A stretch of 64,000 bases of DNA. Origin: Planctomycetota bacterium. Lineage in GTDB: Bacteria > Planctomycetota > Planctomycetia > Planctomycetales > Planctomycetaceae. Shown here piece by piece: positions 53,786 to 62,456 of the stretch; within the stretch, counting starts at the first letter, position 1, and each line of letters begins with the position of its first letter. The stretch lies in assembly GCA_003388505.1 (NCBI GenBank), contig QQVO01000065.1, forward strand, positions 1-64,000. The letters run 5' to 3'. Both the position numbers and the translations under genes were made by a program. The notes under the pieces are model-generated. The model searched no databases. It was not told where the DNA came from and worked only from the letters and a program-made list of their open reading frames with translations.

Positions 53786-53814
53786 TTCTCACACCCGACC
53801 CGATCGCCTAAAAT
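53786..53814 (+). promoter_or_regulatory. Promoter candidate of tRNA-Ala
   Basis: TTCTCA (53786-53791), 17 nt, TAAAAT (53809-53814). The -10 box is 19 nt before the mature tRNA start and fits sigma70 well; the -35 is a weaker match. Confidence 0.5.
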
Positions 53815-53832
53815 CTTTCCTCTTCGTGGAGC

Positions 53833-53905
53833 GGGGCCGTAGCTCAGCTGGGAGAGCGCTGCGTTCGCAATGCAGAGGTCGAGGGTTCGAATCCCTTCGG
53901 CTCCA
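53833..53905 (+). tRNA. tRNA-Ala (anticodon CGC)
   Basis: A 73-nt cloverleaf. The acceptor stem GGGGCCG pairs with CGGCTCC with one G-U. The D-arm has AGCTCAGCTGGGAGAGC, the anticodon loop is TTCGCAA with anticodon CGC, and the T-arm has GGTTCGAATCC. The discriminator base is A and CCA is not encoded. A promoter-like -10 lies upstream and a strong terminator follows, so it is transcribed alone. Confidence 0.97.
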
Positions 53906-53917
53906 CTGAATCAATTG

Positions 53918-53944
53918 AAACCCCCGCCAAAGCGGGGGTTTTTC
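53918..53944 (+). terminator. Rho-independent terminator of tRNA-Ala
   Basis: AAACCCCCGC (53918-53927), CAAA loop, GCGGGGGTTT (53932-53941) then TTTC: a 10-bp perfect stem with a T-run, 12 nt after the tRNA. Confidence 0.9.
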
Positions 53945-53990
53945 AATGCGCACGGTTAACGCCGCGCCGATTCGATCGATCTCGTCGACC

Positions 53991-54017
53991 AAAGCCCACG
54001 GGCTGCGACCCGTGGGC
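53991..54017 (+). repeat. Palindromic repeat family R4, copy 2
   Basis: GCCCACGGG-CTGCGA-CCCGTGGGC gives a perfect 9-bp stem, preceded by AAA as in copy 1 at 48533-48559. It lies between tRNA-Ala and a convergent gene end. Confidence 0.6.
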
Positions 54018-54030
54018 CTCGCGCCACACA

Positions 54031-55659
54031 TCAGCCCGACTCTCCCGCGCGCACATACAACGCACTCAACCCAATATCCGTCTTCCGCTCCCCTTCAAAC
54101 GTCACCCGCAATCGGACGCGATCCGGCAGGTCCGCGATCTCCCCCCGGTCCCCCCACACAACCGGCGTCTGAAACCCGGACTCCGTCATCACCGCCGCAT
54201 CATCTCCCGACAAACCGGCCAGCGGTCGCAATTGGTGATCGAGAATCTCGACCATCAGCCGCGCGTCCTCACCCAGTCCGTCCGCGTTCACATAGAACCG
54301 GCGCGGACCGTCCCCGTCGAGTTCCATGCTGCGCGTGATCAGTTCGCTCACAGTCTCCGGCATCTGGTAATTGCCGTTTCCAGTCTTCCTCTCATCAACC
54401 ACCAGTCGCGCAAACCGGTCGCGCGGGAGCATCGCGATCCCGACGCCTCCCCGCGGCGGCGAGCCCTGCCAGTTGCGCGGATCCCAAGCGCCGTAATAGA
54501 TGTAAGTTTGCTCCCCCACGTTCTCGAAACCCTGCCCCTGCAGCAGGCCGCCCTGATCCCATTCCCCGTCCTCGCCGCGCTTCATGAACACATGCTCGTG
54601 CAGCGCTTCGCGGAAACGATACCCGTCGTTGCTCAACACGAGTGCCAGGTCGACCGTCACTCCGCTCCATTCCTTCGCCCCGTGCCACACGCCGGAGAGC
54701 CCCACCAGCACGTTGCCCCGGTTCCAGACGCTGATCGCCTCATGCGTCTGCTCACCCTCCCGGCTGCGCCCGGGCCCGAGGAGCATGTGTTGCGGCGTTC
54801 TCACAAAGCTGATCCCGCTGGCCTGCGACCAGTTCACAAAGTCCCGCGACACAAACGTCCGCACCACGCGCCCGTGGTACGGCCGCGCCGCCACGATCGC
54901 ATTCTGTCCCGAGATATGAAACAGCCCGTCCCAGTAATACAGCCCCCCCACAGGCTCGAAGTGCAGGGCCGGGATGACCAGATGGTCTGGCGGCAGCTCC
55001 GCTTCAACCGGCTCCGCGTCGATCATGAGCTTCCACGACAAGCCGTCCGCACTCGAATACGGCGCCAGCGTTCCCAGCCGCACGTCGTTCTTCGGAAACC
55101 ACACATGCGCCCCCATCTTGTACCGCCGCCGCGGATCGGGATCGTGCGGATCGCGCAGCACCTTCACGTTCACCGTCCCCAGCCGCGGCTCCATCCGCAC
55201 CAGGTTGTTGTCCCGGCTGCCATGCGCTTCGACCAGCCCCAGATTCGGCTTCAACCAATGCACCCCGTCGTCGCTCTCCGCATACGCCACCCGCCAGGGC
55301 GACGATCGCGGCGAATCGGGATCGAGCCGATCGTCTCCCACCGCGACATACCACATCCGGAATCTCTCTCCCTCGCGGATCACCGACCCATAGAACTGCA
55401 CGGCCCACGAATCCGCCGTGCCCGCCTCACCGCGCTGCACGACCGGATTCTCCGGATGCCGTTCGGGCGAGTTCATCTCCAGCCTCAGATTCTGCGTCAG
55501 CGGGATAGAAACGTCGTCGAACGCGAACAGCGTGACGGCCTGGGTTTCGTCGAAGTAGCGGTCTTGCGGCGCATTGTGTTCCGCGAGGCCGCAGGGCGAG
55601 TTGAACCAGGTCACTGCCGCCAGGCAGGCACCGACGAATTGCCGTCTCCAATGCTGCAT
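54031..55659 (-). CDS. Exported beta-propeller glycosidase-like protein
   Basis: A 542-residue protein with a signal peptide (residues 1-26). The fold looks like the five-bladed propeller of GH32/43/62/68/117-like families. WAVQFYGSVIREGERFRMWYVAVGDD, RVAYAESDDGVHWLKPNLGLVE and EPVGGLYYWDGLFHI have the repeated WxxSxDGxxW-style blade pattern, but no confident catalytic acid can be assigned. The last about 90 residues form a beta-sandwich-like C-terminal domain seen in planctomycete members. ATG 55659 is chosen because the signal peptide starts there; the frame is open to 55893. A role in polysaccharide breakdown alongside the divergent sulfatase is inferred. Confidence 0.65.
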   Translation of the reverse strand: MQHWRRQFVGACLAAVTWFNSPCGLAEHNAPQDRYFDETQAVTLFAFDDVSIPLTQNLRLEMNSPERHPENPVVQRGEAGTADSWAVQFYGSVIREGERFRMWYVAVGDDRLDPDSPRSSPWRVAYAESDDGVHWLKPNLGLVEAHGSRDNNLVRMEPRLGTVNVKVLRDPHDPDPRRRYKMGAHVWFPKNDVRLGTLAPYSSADGLSWKLMIDAEPVEAELPPDHLVIPALHFEPVGGLYYWDGLFHISGQNAIVAARPYHGRVVRTFVSRDFVNWSQASGISFVRTPQHMLLGPGRSREGEQTHEAISVWNRGNVLVGLSGVWHGAKEWSGVTVDLALVLSNDGYRFREALHEHVFMKRGEDGEWDQGGLLQGQGFENVGEQTYIYYGAWDPRNWQGSPPRGGVGIAMLPRDRFARLVVDERKTGNGNYQMPETVSELITRSMELDGDGPRRFYVNADGLGEDARLMVEILDHQLRPLAGLSGDDAAVMTESGFQTPVVWGDRGEIADLPDRVRLRVTFEGERKTDIGLSALYVRAGESG

Positions 55660-55741
55660 GAGAGCCTCGTTGATTGTCCTTGGTGTCCTTCGTGCCGTGC
55701 TGGTTGGCCAGCCCTGCGGAAAGGTTGCAGAGTGAGACACG

Positions 55742-55772
55742 AAAGCGGCGACGAGTCGCCGCACTCCGAAGG
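55742..55772 (+). repeat. Palindromic repeat family R3, copy 3
   Basis: GCGGCGAC-GA-GTCGCCGC flanked by AAA and ACTCCGAAGG. It is nearly identical to copy 1 (49533-49563, minus strand) and lies in the divergent gap between the propeller protein and the sulfatase. Confidence 0.65.
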
Positions 55773-55895
55773 TAACAGACTTGCCGCTCTCGCGTCTTGC
55801 AACCAGCCCCCCGTTTACGAAAATACCCGCTTGCGGCTTCGCACCCCACCTCCCCACCGCCCCCCGCCGAACCTCAGAAACCCCCGAGTTCATTG

Positions 55896-57317
55896 ATGAC
55901 GCGCACCATCCACTACCACCTCACATACACCTTCCTCACCATCGCGCTCCCACTCCCATCACGCGCCGCAGAGGAATCCCGCCCCCCCAACTTCGTCGTC
56001 ATCTACGCCGACGACCTCGGCTACGGCGACCTCAGCTGCTTCGGGCATCCCACCATCCGCACGCCGCATCTCGATCGCATGGCGGCGGAGGGGATGCGGT
56101 TTACGCAGTTCTATTCGGCGGCCTGCGTCTGTACGCCCAGCCGTGCCGCGCTGATGACCGGAAGGCTGCCTATCCGCAACGGCATGTGCAGCGAGAAGCG
56201 ACGCGTCCTGTTCCCCGATTCCGGCGGCGGCATCCCGGCCGATGAAATCACGCTCGCCGAACTACTCAAAGAGCAGGGGTACACCACCGGATGCTTCGGC
56301 AAGTGGCATCTCGGCCATCTGCCGCAGTTCCTGCCGACCAAAAACGGATTCGATGCCTACTTCGGCATCCCCTATTCGAACGACATGGATCGACTCAACG
56401 ACGTCGCCCCAAAAGGCCGGGAGGCGTTCTGGAACCCGAAGGTCGAGTACTGGAACGTCCCCCTGATGCGCGACGAGGAGATCATCGAGCGCCCGGCCGA
56501 TCAGACGACGATCACCCGCCGCTACACCGAGGAGGCCGTGAAGTTCATTCAGGCCCACAAGGACCAGCCGTTCTTCGTCTACCTGCCCCATTCCATGGTC
56601 CACATTCCGCTGTTTCGCTCGCCCGAATTCGAGGGCGTCAGCCAGCGCGGCCTGTACGGCGACTGCGTCGAAGAGGTCGATTGGTCGGTGGGACAGGTTC
56701 TGGAGACGCTCCGTGAGGAAGCACTTGCCGAAAACACGCTGGTCTGGTTCAGCAGCGACAACGGGCCCTGGCTCATCTTCGACCTGCACGGCGGCTCGGC
56801 CGGCGTGCTCCGTGACGGAAAAGGCTGCACCTGGGAGGGCGGCATGCGCGAGCCGACCATCGCCTGGTGGCCCGAGACGATCCCCGCCGGCGAGGTCTCA
56901 CTCGAACTCGGCAGCACGATGGACGTCTTTTGCACCTGCGCCGCACTGGCCGGGGCAAAGATTCCCGACGACCGTGTGATCGACGGCGTCGACCTCACAC
57001 CGGTGCTGACAGGCGAGGGCCCATCCCCGCGCGAACACGTGCTCTACTACCGCGGCACGCAACTGATGGCGATCCGCTGGGGGCCGTGGAAAGCCCACTA
57101 CTACACGCAAGACGCCTACGGCGCCGGCGCCCGGCTGCGAATGGGACAGGATCCGCCCCTGTTGTTCCATCTCGGTCACGACCCGGCCGAGAAATACAAC
57201 GTCAACGCCGACCATCCCGACGTGCTGGAAACGATCGACGCCATCGCCGAAGCACACCGGAAAAATCTCGACGCGCCACCCTCGCAGCTCGAAATCCCCC
57301 TGCCCACAGACCCGTAG
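55896..57317 (+). CDS. Exported arylsulfatase-A-like sulfatase
   Basis: A 473-residue formylglycine sulfatase. Signal peptide to about residue 25. Metal Asp39-Asp40 in YADDLGYGDLSCFG, Cys79 in CTPSR for conversion to formylglycine, GKWHLGHLP with catalytic Lys and His, HSMVHIPL with a second His, and SSDNGP with the metal Asp-Asn. All key residues are intact, in contrast to the degenerate homologue at 31125-32759. The N-terminal 33 codons upstream of ATG 55896 are Pro-rich and unlikely to be translated. It is divergent from the propeller glycosidase-like gene. Confidence 0.92.
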   Translation: MTRTIHYHLTYTFLTIALPLPSRAAEESRPPNFVVIYADDLGYGDLSCFGHPTIRTPHLDRMAAEGMRFTQFYSAACVCTPSRAALMTGRLPIRNGMCSEKRRVLFPDSGGGIPADEITLAELLKEQGYTTGCFGKWHLGHLPQFLPTKNGFDAYFGIPYSNDMDRLNDVAPKGREAFWNPKVEYWNVPLMRDEEIIERPADQTTITRRYTEEAVKFIQAHKDQPFFVYLPHSMVHIPLFRSPEFEGVSQRGLYGDCVEEVDWSVGQVLETLREEALAENTLVWFSSDNGPWLIFDLHGGSAGVLRDGKGCTWEGGMREPTIAWWPETIPAGEVSLELGSTMDVFCTCAALAGAKIPDDRVIDGVDLTPVLTGEGPSPREHVLYYRGTQLMAIRWGPWKAHYYTQDAYGAGARLRMGQDPPLLFHLGHDPAEKYNVNADHPDVLETIDAIAEAHRKNLDAPPSQLEIPLPTDP

Positions 57318-57334
57318 GGCCGGCTGTGCCGGCC
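57318..57334 (+). terminator. Short GC hairpin directly after the sulfatase stop
   Basis: GGCCGGC-TGT-GCCGGCC begins on the base after the stop codon. There is a 7-bp stem and no T-run, so it is a weak terminator or a palindromic repeat. Confidence 0.35.
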
Positions 57335-57496
57335 GAAACGATCTAACGATCTTCTCACACTCATCTGAAGCCCTCCACGTCGTCCAGCGTTCGGGCGCTC
57401 GATTCGCCGACCACCACGGCACAAAGAACACCGGGATCCTGTCACAACGAACCGTTCCGACGCGCCATGTGTCCGGTGTCACGAGGAACGGCCCGG

Positions 57497-57611
57497 TTCG
57501 GCCGAATCTCCGTAACTTCCGGCCGAATCTGACGATTCCAGCGGAACAAACGCTCGTCTCCCACCCGGACATCAGATAGAGTGAAGGGTCCGATGCTGTT
57601 CGGTCGAATCT
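57497..57611 (+). promoter_or_regulatory. Three TTCGGCCGAATCT-type boxes upstream of acetolactate synthase
   Basis: The boxes are at 57497-57509 (TTCGGCCGAATCT, whose first ten bases are a perfect palindrome), 57517-57530 (TTCCGGCCGAATCT) and 57599-57611 (TTCGGTCGAATCT). They lie in the 365-nt gap before ATG 57683, within reach of a promoter. The rest of the gap shows no gene. No leader peptide with runs of Leu, Ile or Val codons is evident. Confidence 0.4.
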
Positions 57612-57682
57612 GGCCGGAGCCGGTCCCGTGTGACCGTCGACTTGCATGAAACTCGCGGAAATCCCGCGCCTGCGATTGAGGA

Positions 57683-59506
57683 ATGACTGTGCCGACCGCC
57701 ACAAAACAGAAAACCGGTCAAACGACGACATCCGGTGCGGAGATCCTTGTCGAGTCGCTTATCCGGCAGGGGGTCAAGTGTGTCTTCGCCTACCCCGGCG
57801 GCGCCAGCATGCCGCTGCACCAGGCGCTCCGGCAGCATCGCGAAACCTTGCGCACCGTTCTGCCCCGTCACGAACAAGGGGGCGGGTTCGCCGCCCAGGG
57901 ATTCGCCCGCAGTTCCAACGACGTCGGCGTCTGCATGGCCACCAGCGGACCCGGTGCGACGAATCTCGTCACCGCCATCGCCGACGCCAAACTCGACAGC
58001 GTCCCCCTGGTCGCCGTCACCGGACAGGTGCCGCAACACGTCATCGGCTCAGACGCCTTCCAGGAGACGCCGATCGTCTCGGTCTGCCAGCAGATCACCA
58101 AACATCACTATCTCATCACGGCGGCCGATCCGAACTGCACCGAATCGGTCGCACAGACGCTCCGCAGCATCCCCCGCATCGTCAAAGAGGCGTTCTACAT
58201 CGCCCGGACCGGGCGGCCCGGACCCGTCCTGATCGACTTCCCCAAGAACATCCAGCTCGCGTCCCTGGAGGGGGAGATCGACTACGATCCCCCGTTGTTT
58301 CTGCCTGGATACCGGCCCGAAACACGAACCGTCGCCGACGAGCAGATCCGCCAGGTCACGGCCGCCATCCGCCGGTCGAAGCGGCCGATGCTCTACATCG
58401 GCGGAGGCGTCGTGAATTCCGGCGCCGCCGACCAACTGACCGCCTTCGCGCGCCGCACTAACATTCCGGTGACGTCCACCGTCATGGGGCTCGGCGGATT
58501 CCCCGGCGACGATCCGCAGTCGCTCCACATGCTCGGCATGCACGGGACGGTCTACGCCAACTACGCCGTCAACGAGGCCGATCTGCTGCTCGCCTTCGGC
58601 GTCCGCTTCGACGACCGCGTCACCGGAAAGGTCTCCGAGTTCGCCAAGCACGGCAAGATCGTCCATGTCGATATCGATCCCGCCGAGATGCACAAGGTCA
58701 AGGAGGCCCACATCCCGATCGTGGCCGATGTGAAAGGCTTCCTCGAAAAGCTCAACCCCGCAATCTCCGATGACGACATCCCCGATCTCACCGAGTGGTG
58801 GGACCGCATCAACGGCTGGCGGGCCGAGCATCCGCTCTCCTACGCCGAACGCGGCGATCACATTCTGCCGCAGTTCGCCATCGAAGAACTCTACAAGCTG
58901 ACAGCCAAGCGCGATCCCTACGTCGCCGTGGGCGTGGGGCAACACCAGATGTGGGCCGCCCAGTTCTTCAAGTTCCGCAAGCCGCGGCGCTGGCTCAGCA
59001 GTTCCGGCCTCGGGACGATGGGCTTCGGCCTCCCCGCCGCAATGGGCGTCCAGACGCGCCACCCCGGCGAACTCGTGATCGACATCGACGGCGACGGCTC
59101 GTTCCAGATGAACATCCAGGAACTCGCCACGCTCACCTGCGAAAAGCTTCCCGTCAAGATCCTGCTCCTCAACAACCAGCATCTCGGCATGGTGGTGCAG
59201 TGGGAAGACCGCTTCATGGAAGGCAAACGGGCCCATACCTACCTCGGACCGGTCGACCATCCCGAATGGCTCGGCGAAGGGGACGGATCGTTCTACGAAG
59301 AGACCTATCCCGACTTCGTCAAGATCGCCTCCGGCTACGGCGTCGCCGCCGCGCACGTCCGCCGCAAATCGGACCTGGCCGCAGCGCTGGAGGAGATGAT
59401 CAACCACGACGGCCCCTATCTGCTCGACGTGATCTGCCCTTACCAGGAACACGTCCTCCCCATGATCCCCAGCGGCGCCACCGCGCGGGATATCATCACT
59501 GAGTGA
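57683..59506 (+). CDS. ilvB: Acetolactate synthase, large subunit
   Basis: A 607-residue ThDP enzyme catalysing the first common step of branched-chain amino acid synthesis (2 pyruvate to acetolactate plus CO2, or pyruvate plus 2-oxobutyrate). Catalytic Glu64 in [15 protein letters not shown], the Phe/Gln region [20 protein letters not shown], and the ThDP motif [29 protein letters not shown] are intact. The CRP-type [17 protein letters not shown] near the C-terminus is AHAS-specific. No small regulatory subunit gene (ilvH/ilvN) follows, so the partner is elsewhere or absent. The next gene is a membrane protein 54 nt away. Confidence 0.9.
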   Translation: MTVPTATKQKTGQTTTSGAEILVESLIRQGVKCVFAYPGGASMPLHQALRQHRETLRTVLPRHEQGGGFAAQGFARSSNDVGVCMATSGPGATNLVTAIADAKLDSVPLVAVTGQVPQHVIGSDAFQETPIVSVCQQITKHHYLITAADPNCTESVAQTLRSIPRIVKEAFYIARTGRPGPVLIDFPKNIQLASLEGEIDYDPPLFLPGYRPETRTVADEQIRQVTAAIRRSKRPMLYIGGGVVNSGAADQLTAFARRTNIPVTSTVMGLGGFPGDDPQSLHMLGMHGTVYANYAVNEADLLLAFGVRFDDRVTGKVSEFAKHGKIVHVDIDPAEMHKVKEAHIPIVADVKGFLEKLNPAISDDDIPDLTEWWDRINGWRAEHPLSYAERGDHILPQFAIEELYKLTAKRDPYVAVGVGQHQMWAAQFFKFRKPRRWLSSSGLGTMGFGLPAAMGVQTRHPGELVIDIDGDGSFQMNIQELATLTCEKLPVKILLLNNQHLGMVVQWEDRFMEGKRAHTYLGPVDHPEWLGEGDGSFYEETYPDFVKIASGYGVAAAHVRRKSDLAAALEEMINHDGPYLLDVICPYQEHVLPMIPSGATARDIITE

Positions 59507-59560
59507 GACTGACGATTGGCGCGAGGCCGTCCTCACGGTGGATCGCGGAACGGAATTGCG

Positions 59561-60103
59561 ATGGACGCGGCGGAACATCTGGAACAACTGCGGCGGGACG
59601 CACGAACGGAGATTCTTCAGCGGATCGAGCAGCGCGACAAGTTCTCAATCCAACTCACGATCGCCCTCGCAGCCATTGTTGCGTTCTCCTACTCGGAACA
59701 AGGCTCGCCACGGATGCTGTTCGCGGCGCCGATCGCGTCCCTCTATTACACCGTTCTGATTCTGTACAGCTACGCCATTCACGACGTCCTCGCCGAATAC
59801 CTCAGGGACCGGATCGAGCCGGACCTTGCGGCTCAAACCGGCGTCGACCCGTCGTGTGGGTGGGAAACCCACTACTTCGGCAAAACACGCCCCGGCATCC
59901 GAAGGCAATTCTTTCTCTGGGCGCATTGGGCGATTGCCATTGGTACGTCGATCCTCGCAATATACGATCGAATTCAGAAGGATCAGGATCCGGTCGTGGA
60001 CATCTTTCTGATGACGACGATCCTGCTCGCTTCACTCGTTGTTGCGACGCCTCCCTTCTGGAGTCGCAGTCAGGCCGAAAATTCACAACCGCGGTCGCTG
60101 TAG
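59561..60103 (+). CDS. Membrane protein of unknown function
   Basis: A 180-residue protein. Residues 1-28 are an acidic/basic amphipathic helix (LEQLRRDARTEILQRIEQRDK). Four hydrophobic segments follow near residues 30-45, 55-73, 118-135 and 144-162. Between helices 2 and 3 lies a soluble loop with CGWETHYFGKTRPGIRRQ. The architecture is like small four-helix membrane proteins with unknown role. ATG 59561 is chosen over upstream starts that overlap the ilvB end. No family was recognised. Confidence 0.65.
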   Translation: MDAAEHLEQLRRDARTEILQRIEQRDKFSIQLTIALAAIVAFSYSEQGSPRMLFAAPIASLYYTVLILYSYAIHDVLAEYLRDRIEPDLAAQTGVDPSCGWETHYFGKTRPGIRRQFFLWAHWAIAIGTSILAIYDRIQKDQDPVVDIFLMTTILLASLVVATPPFWSRSQAENSQPRSL

Positions 60104-60118
60104 GAGGACGCCGGATTA

Positions 60119-60751
60119 ATGCGTGACTGGCCAGAACAGGTAACCCGGAGGCACCACGCAGCCGTCTTCCTCGATCGAGACGGCACGATCAATGTCGATA
60201 CCCACTTTCCCCACCGGATTGACGAGCTGGCGTTCGAGAACCGTGCGCTGGAGGGACTCGCGCGGCTTGCGCCGCTGCCGCTTCACATCATCGTCGTGTC
60301 GAACCAGGCGGGAATCGCCCGCGGTCTGTTCACCGTCGACGACATGTCCGCCTTCAATCAGGAAATCCTGCGCCAAGTTCAGGAAGTGGAGGGCCGCATT
60401 GATGCCCTCTATTACTGTCCGCATCCCGAACGAAAAGACCTCCCGCACGGTGCCCAGCCTTGCCGTTGTTCCAAACCCAATCCGGGCATGCTGGAAGAGG
60501 CCGCCGCAGATTTCGGTCTCGACTTGAAACAATGCTTCCTGATCGGCGACAAGAACAGCGACATCGCGGCGGCACAGGCCGTCGGAGCAACGCCGGTCTT
60601 GCTCGAGACCGGCAAGGCGGGCGGCGACGAATGCGAACTCGTCCGTCCGCCGTCCGCGCGATTGCCCGACCTGTCGGCCGCCGCCGCATGGGTTCACTCC
60701 CGGTTTGAGACCAATGTACTCGAGTATTCAAAGACAGTGTTTGCGAATTGA
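60119..60751 (+). CDS. gmhB: D,D-heptose 1,7-bisphosphate phosphatase (HAD family)
   Basis: A 210-residue HAD-IIIA phosphatase. Nucleophile and acid are Asp19 and Asp21 in [20 protein letters not shown] carries motif II Ser. The zinc-binding loop YYCPHP...[14 protein letters not shown] is diagnostic of Gmh[12 protein letters not shown] is motif IV. It removes a phosphate in ADP-heptose synthesis for lipopolysaccharide core or glycoprotein. The start is ATG 60119, 15 nt after the previous gene, so the pair may be co-transcribed. The other gmh genes are not in the window. Imidazole-glycerol-phosphate-type HAD is an alternative. Confidence 0.82.
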   Translation: MRDWPEQVTRRHHAAVFLDRDGTINVDTHFPHRIDELAFENRALEGLARLAPLPLHIIVVSNQAGIARGLFTVDDMSAFNQEILRQVQEVEGRIDALYYCPHPERKDLPHGAQPCRCSKPNPGMLEEAAADFGLDLKQCFLIGDKNSDIAAAQAVGATPVLLETGKAGGDECELVRPPSARLPDLSAAAAWVHSRFETNVLEYSKTVFAN

Positions 60752-60826
60752 ACTCGCGTTGTGCAAACATCGCGGCTGGAAAGTTCGGCGTATCTCCAAA
60801 AACGAACTGCGTTCAAGAATCTCAGA

Positions 60827-60878
60827 CTCGACAGCCCGCATACCTCTCGACGCAGACACATCGTAGAGCAACTGGCTC
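60827..60878 (-). repeat. Dispersed repeat family R7, copy 2
   Basis: Read on the minus strand it matches 9563-9618 (TTGCTCTACGATGTGTC, GCGTCGAG, CTGTCGAG). It lies just upstream of ATG 60892 and accounts for the apparent N-terminal extension of the next reading frame. Confidence 0.65.
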
Positions 60879-60891
60879 TGGAAAGATCTTG

Positions 60892-61860
60892 ATGGGCGTT
60901 TACAAACACAACACGGTCGAAATCGACGGCGTCCGACTTCACCTCGGGCACGCCGATGCGTCACCCGGCGAATGGATCGGCCAACGCGAGGTGCTCAAGC
61001 AACTGCTCGCCTGCTGGCTGGTCGTCGACGAGAAAGACCTCCCCCTCACGCCGCGACTGGTCGGCACGCCCGGCATCGGCAAGACCACGCTCGGCATCGC
61101 CGCCGCCCGCGCCCGTGAGCAGGAACTCTACATCTATCAGTGCACCGCCGACACGCGCCCCGAAGACCTGCTCGTCACGCCGGTCCTCGCCGAGAGCGGC
61201 AAGATCCAGTACCAGGCCTCTCCCCTCGTCACCGCCATGCTCCGCGGCGGCGTCTGCGTGCTCGACGAGGGCAACCGCATGAACGAGAAGTCGTGGGCCA
61301 GTCTCGCTCCGCTGCTCGATCACAGGCGCTACGTCGAATCGGTCGTCGCCGGCATCACCATTCACGCCCACGCCGATTTCCGTTGCGCCGTCACGATGAA
61401 CGAAGACGACTCCACGTTCGAGATCCCCGATTACATCCTCAGCCGGTTGCAGCCCACCCTGGCGCTGTCCCATCCCAGCCGCGAAGACGAACTGGTGATC
61501 CTGCAGTACCACCTCCCCTTCGCCGACGCCGACATGCTCAACCTCACGGTCGAATTCCTGCAACAGTCCCACGAACTCAAGCTCGATTTCTCCACGCGCG
61601 ACGGCATCAACGTCCTCCGCTACGCCATCAAGCGGATGGCCGCCGACCCCGACCACCCCATCGCCAAAGACGCCGCCTGGCGCGAAGCCCTCGAAAACTG
61701 CCTCGGCCAGGACGCGCTCGACCTGCAGTCGCTCGCCGAGCGCAAGAAGCATTCCCTCGGAGGCTCCGCCGTCCCTATGGGCCTCGGCGACTTCTTCCTC
61801 GACCCGAACAGTCCTCTCCATCCCGACTACGACCCGGACGACGAAGACGACGACGAATAG
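60892..61860 (+). CDS. MoxR-like AAA ATPase
   Basis: A 322-residue ATPase. Walker [10 protein letters not shown] at residues 58-66, Walker [11 protein letters not shown] with Asp125-Glu126, and a sensor-1-type Asn in VTMNEDD. Sensor-2 arginine-type residues follow, then a C-terminal lid and an extreme acidic tail (about 10 Asp/Glu in the last 13). Such ATPases act as chaperones that assemble or activate partner complexes, usually with a vWA protein. The only vWA gene in the window (49647-50540) is 10 kb away. The frame is open from 60748, but that part is repeat R7; GGAAAG precedes ATG 60892. Confidence 0.85.
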   Translation: MGVYKHNTVEIDGVRLHLGHADASPGEWIGQREVLKQLLACWLVVDEKDLPLTPRLVGTPGIGKTTLGIAAARAREQELYIYQCTADTRPEDLLVTPVLAESGKIQYQASPLVTAMLRGGVCVLDEGNRMNEKSWASLAPLLDHRRYVESVVAGITIHAHADFRCAVTMNEDDSTFEIPDYILSRLQPTLALSHPSREDELVILQYHLPFADADMLNLTVEFLQQSHELKLDFSTRDGINVLRYAIKRMAADPDHPIAKDAAWREALENCLGQDALDLQSLAERKKHSLGGSAVPMGLGDFFLDPNSPLHPDYDPDDEDDDE

Positions 61861-62027
61861 CGCCTCGATCAACGGCGACGCGCCGCCGGCCCGGCCCGTC
61901 ACTGTGCGTCAACCCGCGCTCCGGTCCGCAGGAAGCAGGTTGCGCCAGGCACAAAGCACCGCCTCTCCCAAAGCAAACATGCCGTCGCAGACGCGCTCAT
62001 GCGACAGCGTCGGGAACAAAGCAAAAA

Positions 62028-62100
62028 AGCGGGCGACGGGACTCGAACCCGCGACATTCAGCTTGGGAAGCTGACACTCTACCAACTGAGTTACGCCCGC
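62028..62100 (-). tRNA. tRNA-Gly (anticodon CCC)
   Basis: On the minus strand the cloverleaf reads GCGGGCG acceptor pairing with CGCCCGC, D-arm AACTCAGTTGGTAGAGT, anticodon loop TTCCCAA (CCC) and T-arm GGTTCGAGTCC. It is 73 nt with discriminator T and no encoded CCA. A T-run follows directly (62023-62028 on the minus strand), a possible terminator tail. The 167-nt stretch before it (61861-62027) shows nothing else. Confidence 0.97.
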
Positions 62101-62170
62101 AACTCGCGCCCCGACAGGGATGAGTTTGCGCGTCGGCTGGGCCGCGAATCGCCCTCCGCGGCCTCCGGCC

Positions 62171-62278
62171 GCAACCAATGTGGCCGACTCGCTCCGTCGA
62201 GTCGGATGTCCGTGACGCGGAACTTGTGCATGCGGAATTTGCGCACCACGCGAAAATTCTCACCGTCAGTAGCAAGAA
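62171..62278 (+). repeat. Dispersed repeat family R1, copy d
   Basis: CAACCAATGTGGCCGACTCG, hairpin to CGAGTCGG, GATGTCC, then GAACTTG, CACCACGCGAAAATTCTCAC and CCGTCAGTAGCA. It shares its head with copies a, b and c, and its tail with copies a and b. The stretch 62279-62456 shows no further feature. Confidence 0.75.
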
Positions 62279-62456
62279 ACCCCGCGAGATTCGCACTCCC
62301 CTCAGGAACCGCTCGGCCTGCCAACTCGAAATCGATGCAGCAATCGACCGTATCGATTCACAGCCGCCGACTGTGCATCTTGCCGTTGCGTCGATTATCC
62401 ACGGCGGGACATGGGCTGACAACCGTGCGCCGCATCCCGATGTTCGCGGCGGGTGC

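Noticed and set aside
54232-55896. Long plus-strand frame opposite the propeller protein (554 codons)
   Set aside because: Antisense shadow rich in Arg, His and Pro. The minus-strand frame has a signal peptide and propeller blade motifs.
58049-59587. Long minus-strand frame opposite acetolactate synthase (512 codons)
   Set aside because: Antisense shadow; the plus-strand protein carries intact ThDP motifs.
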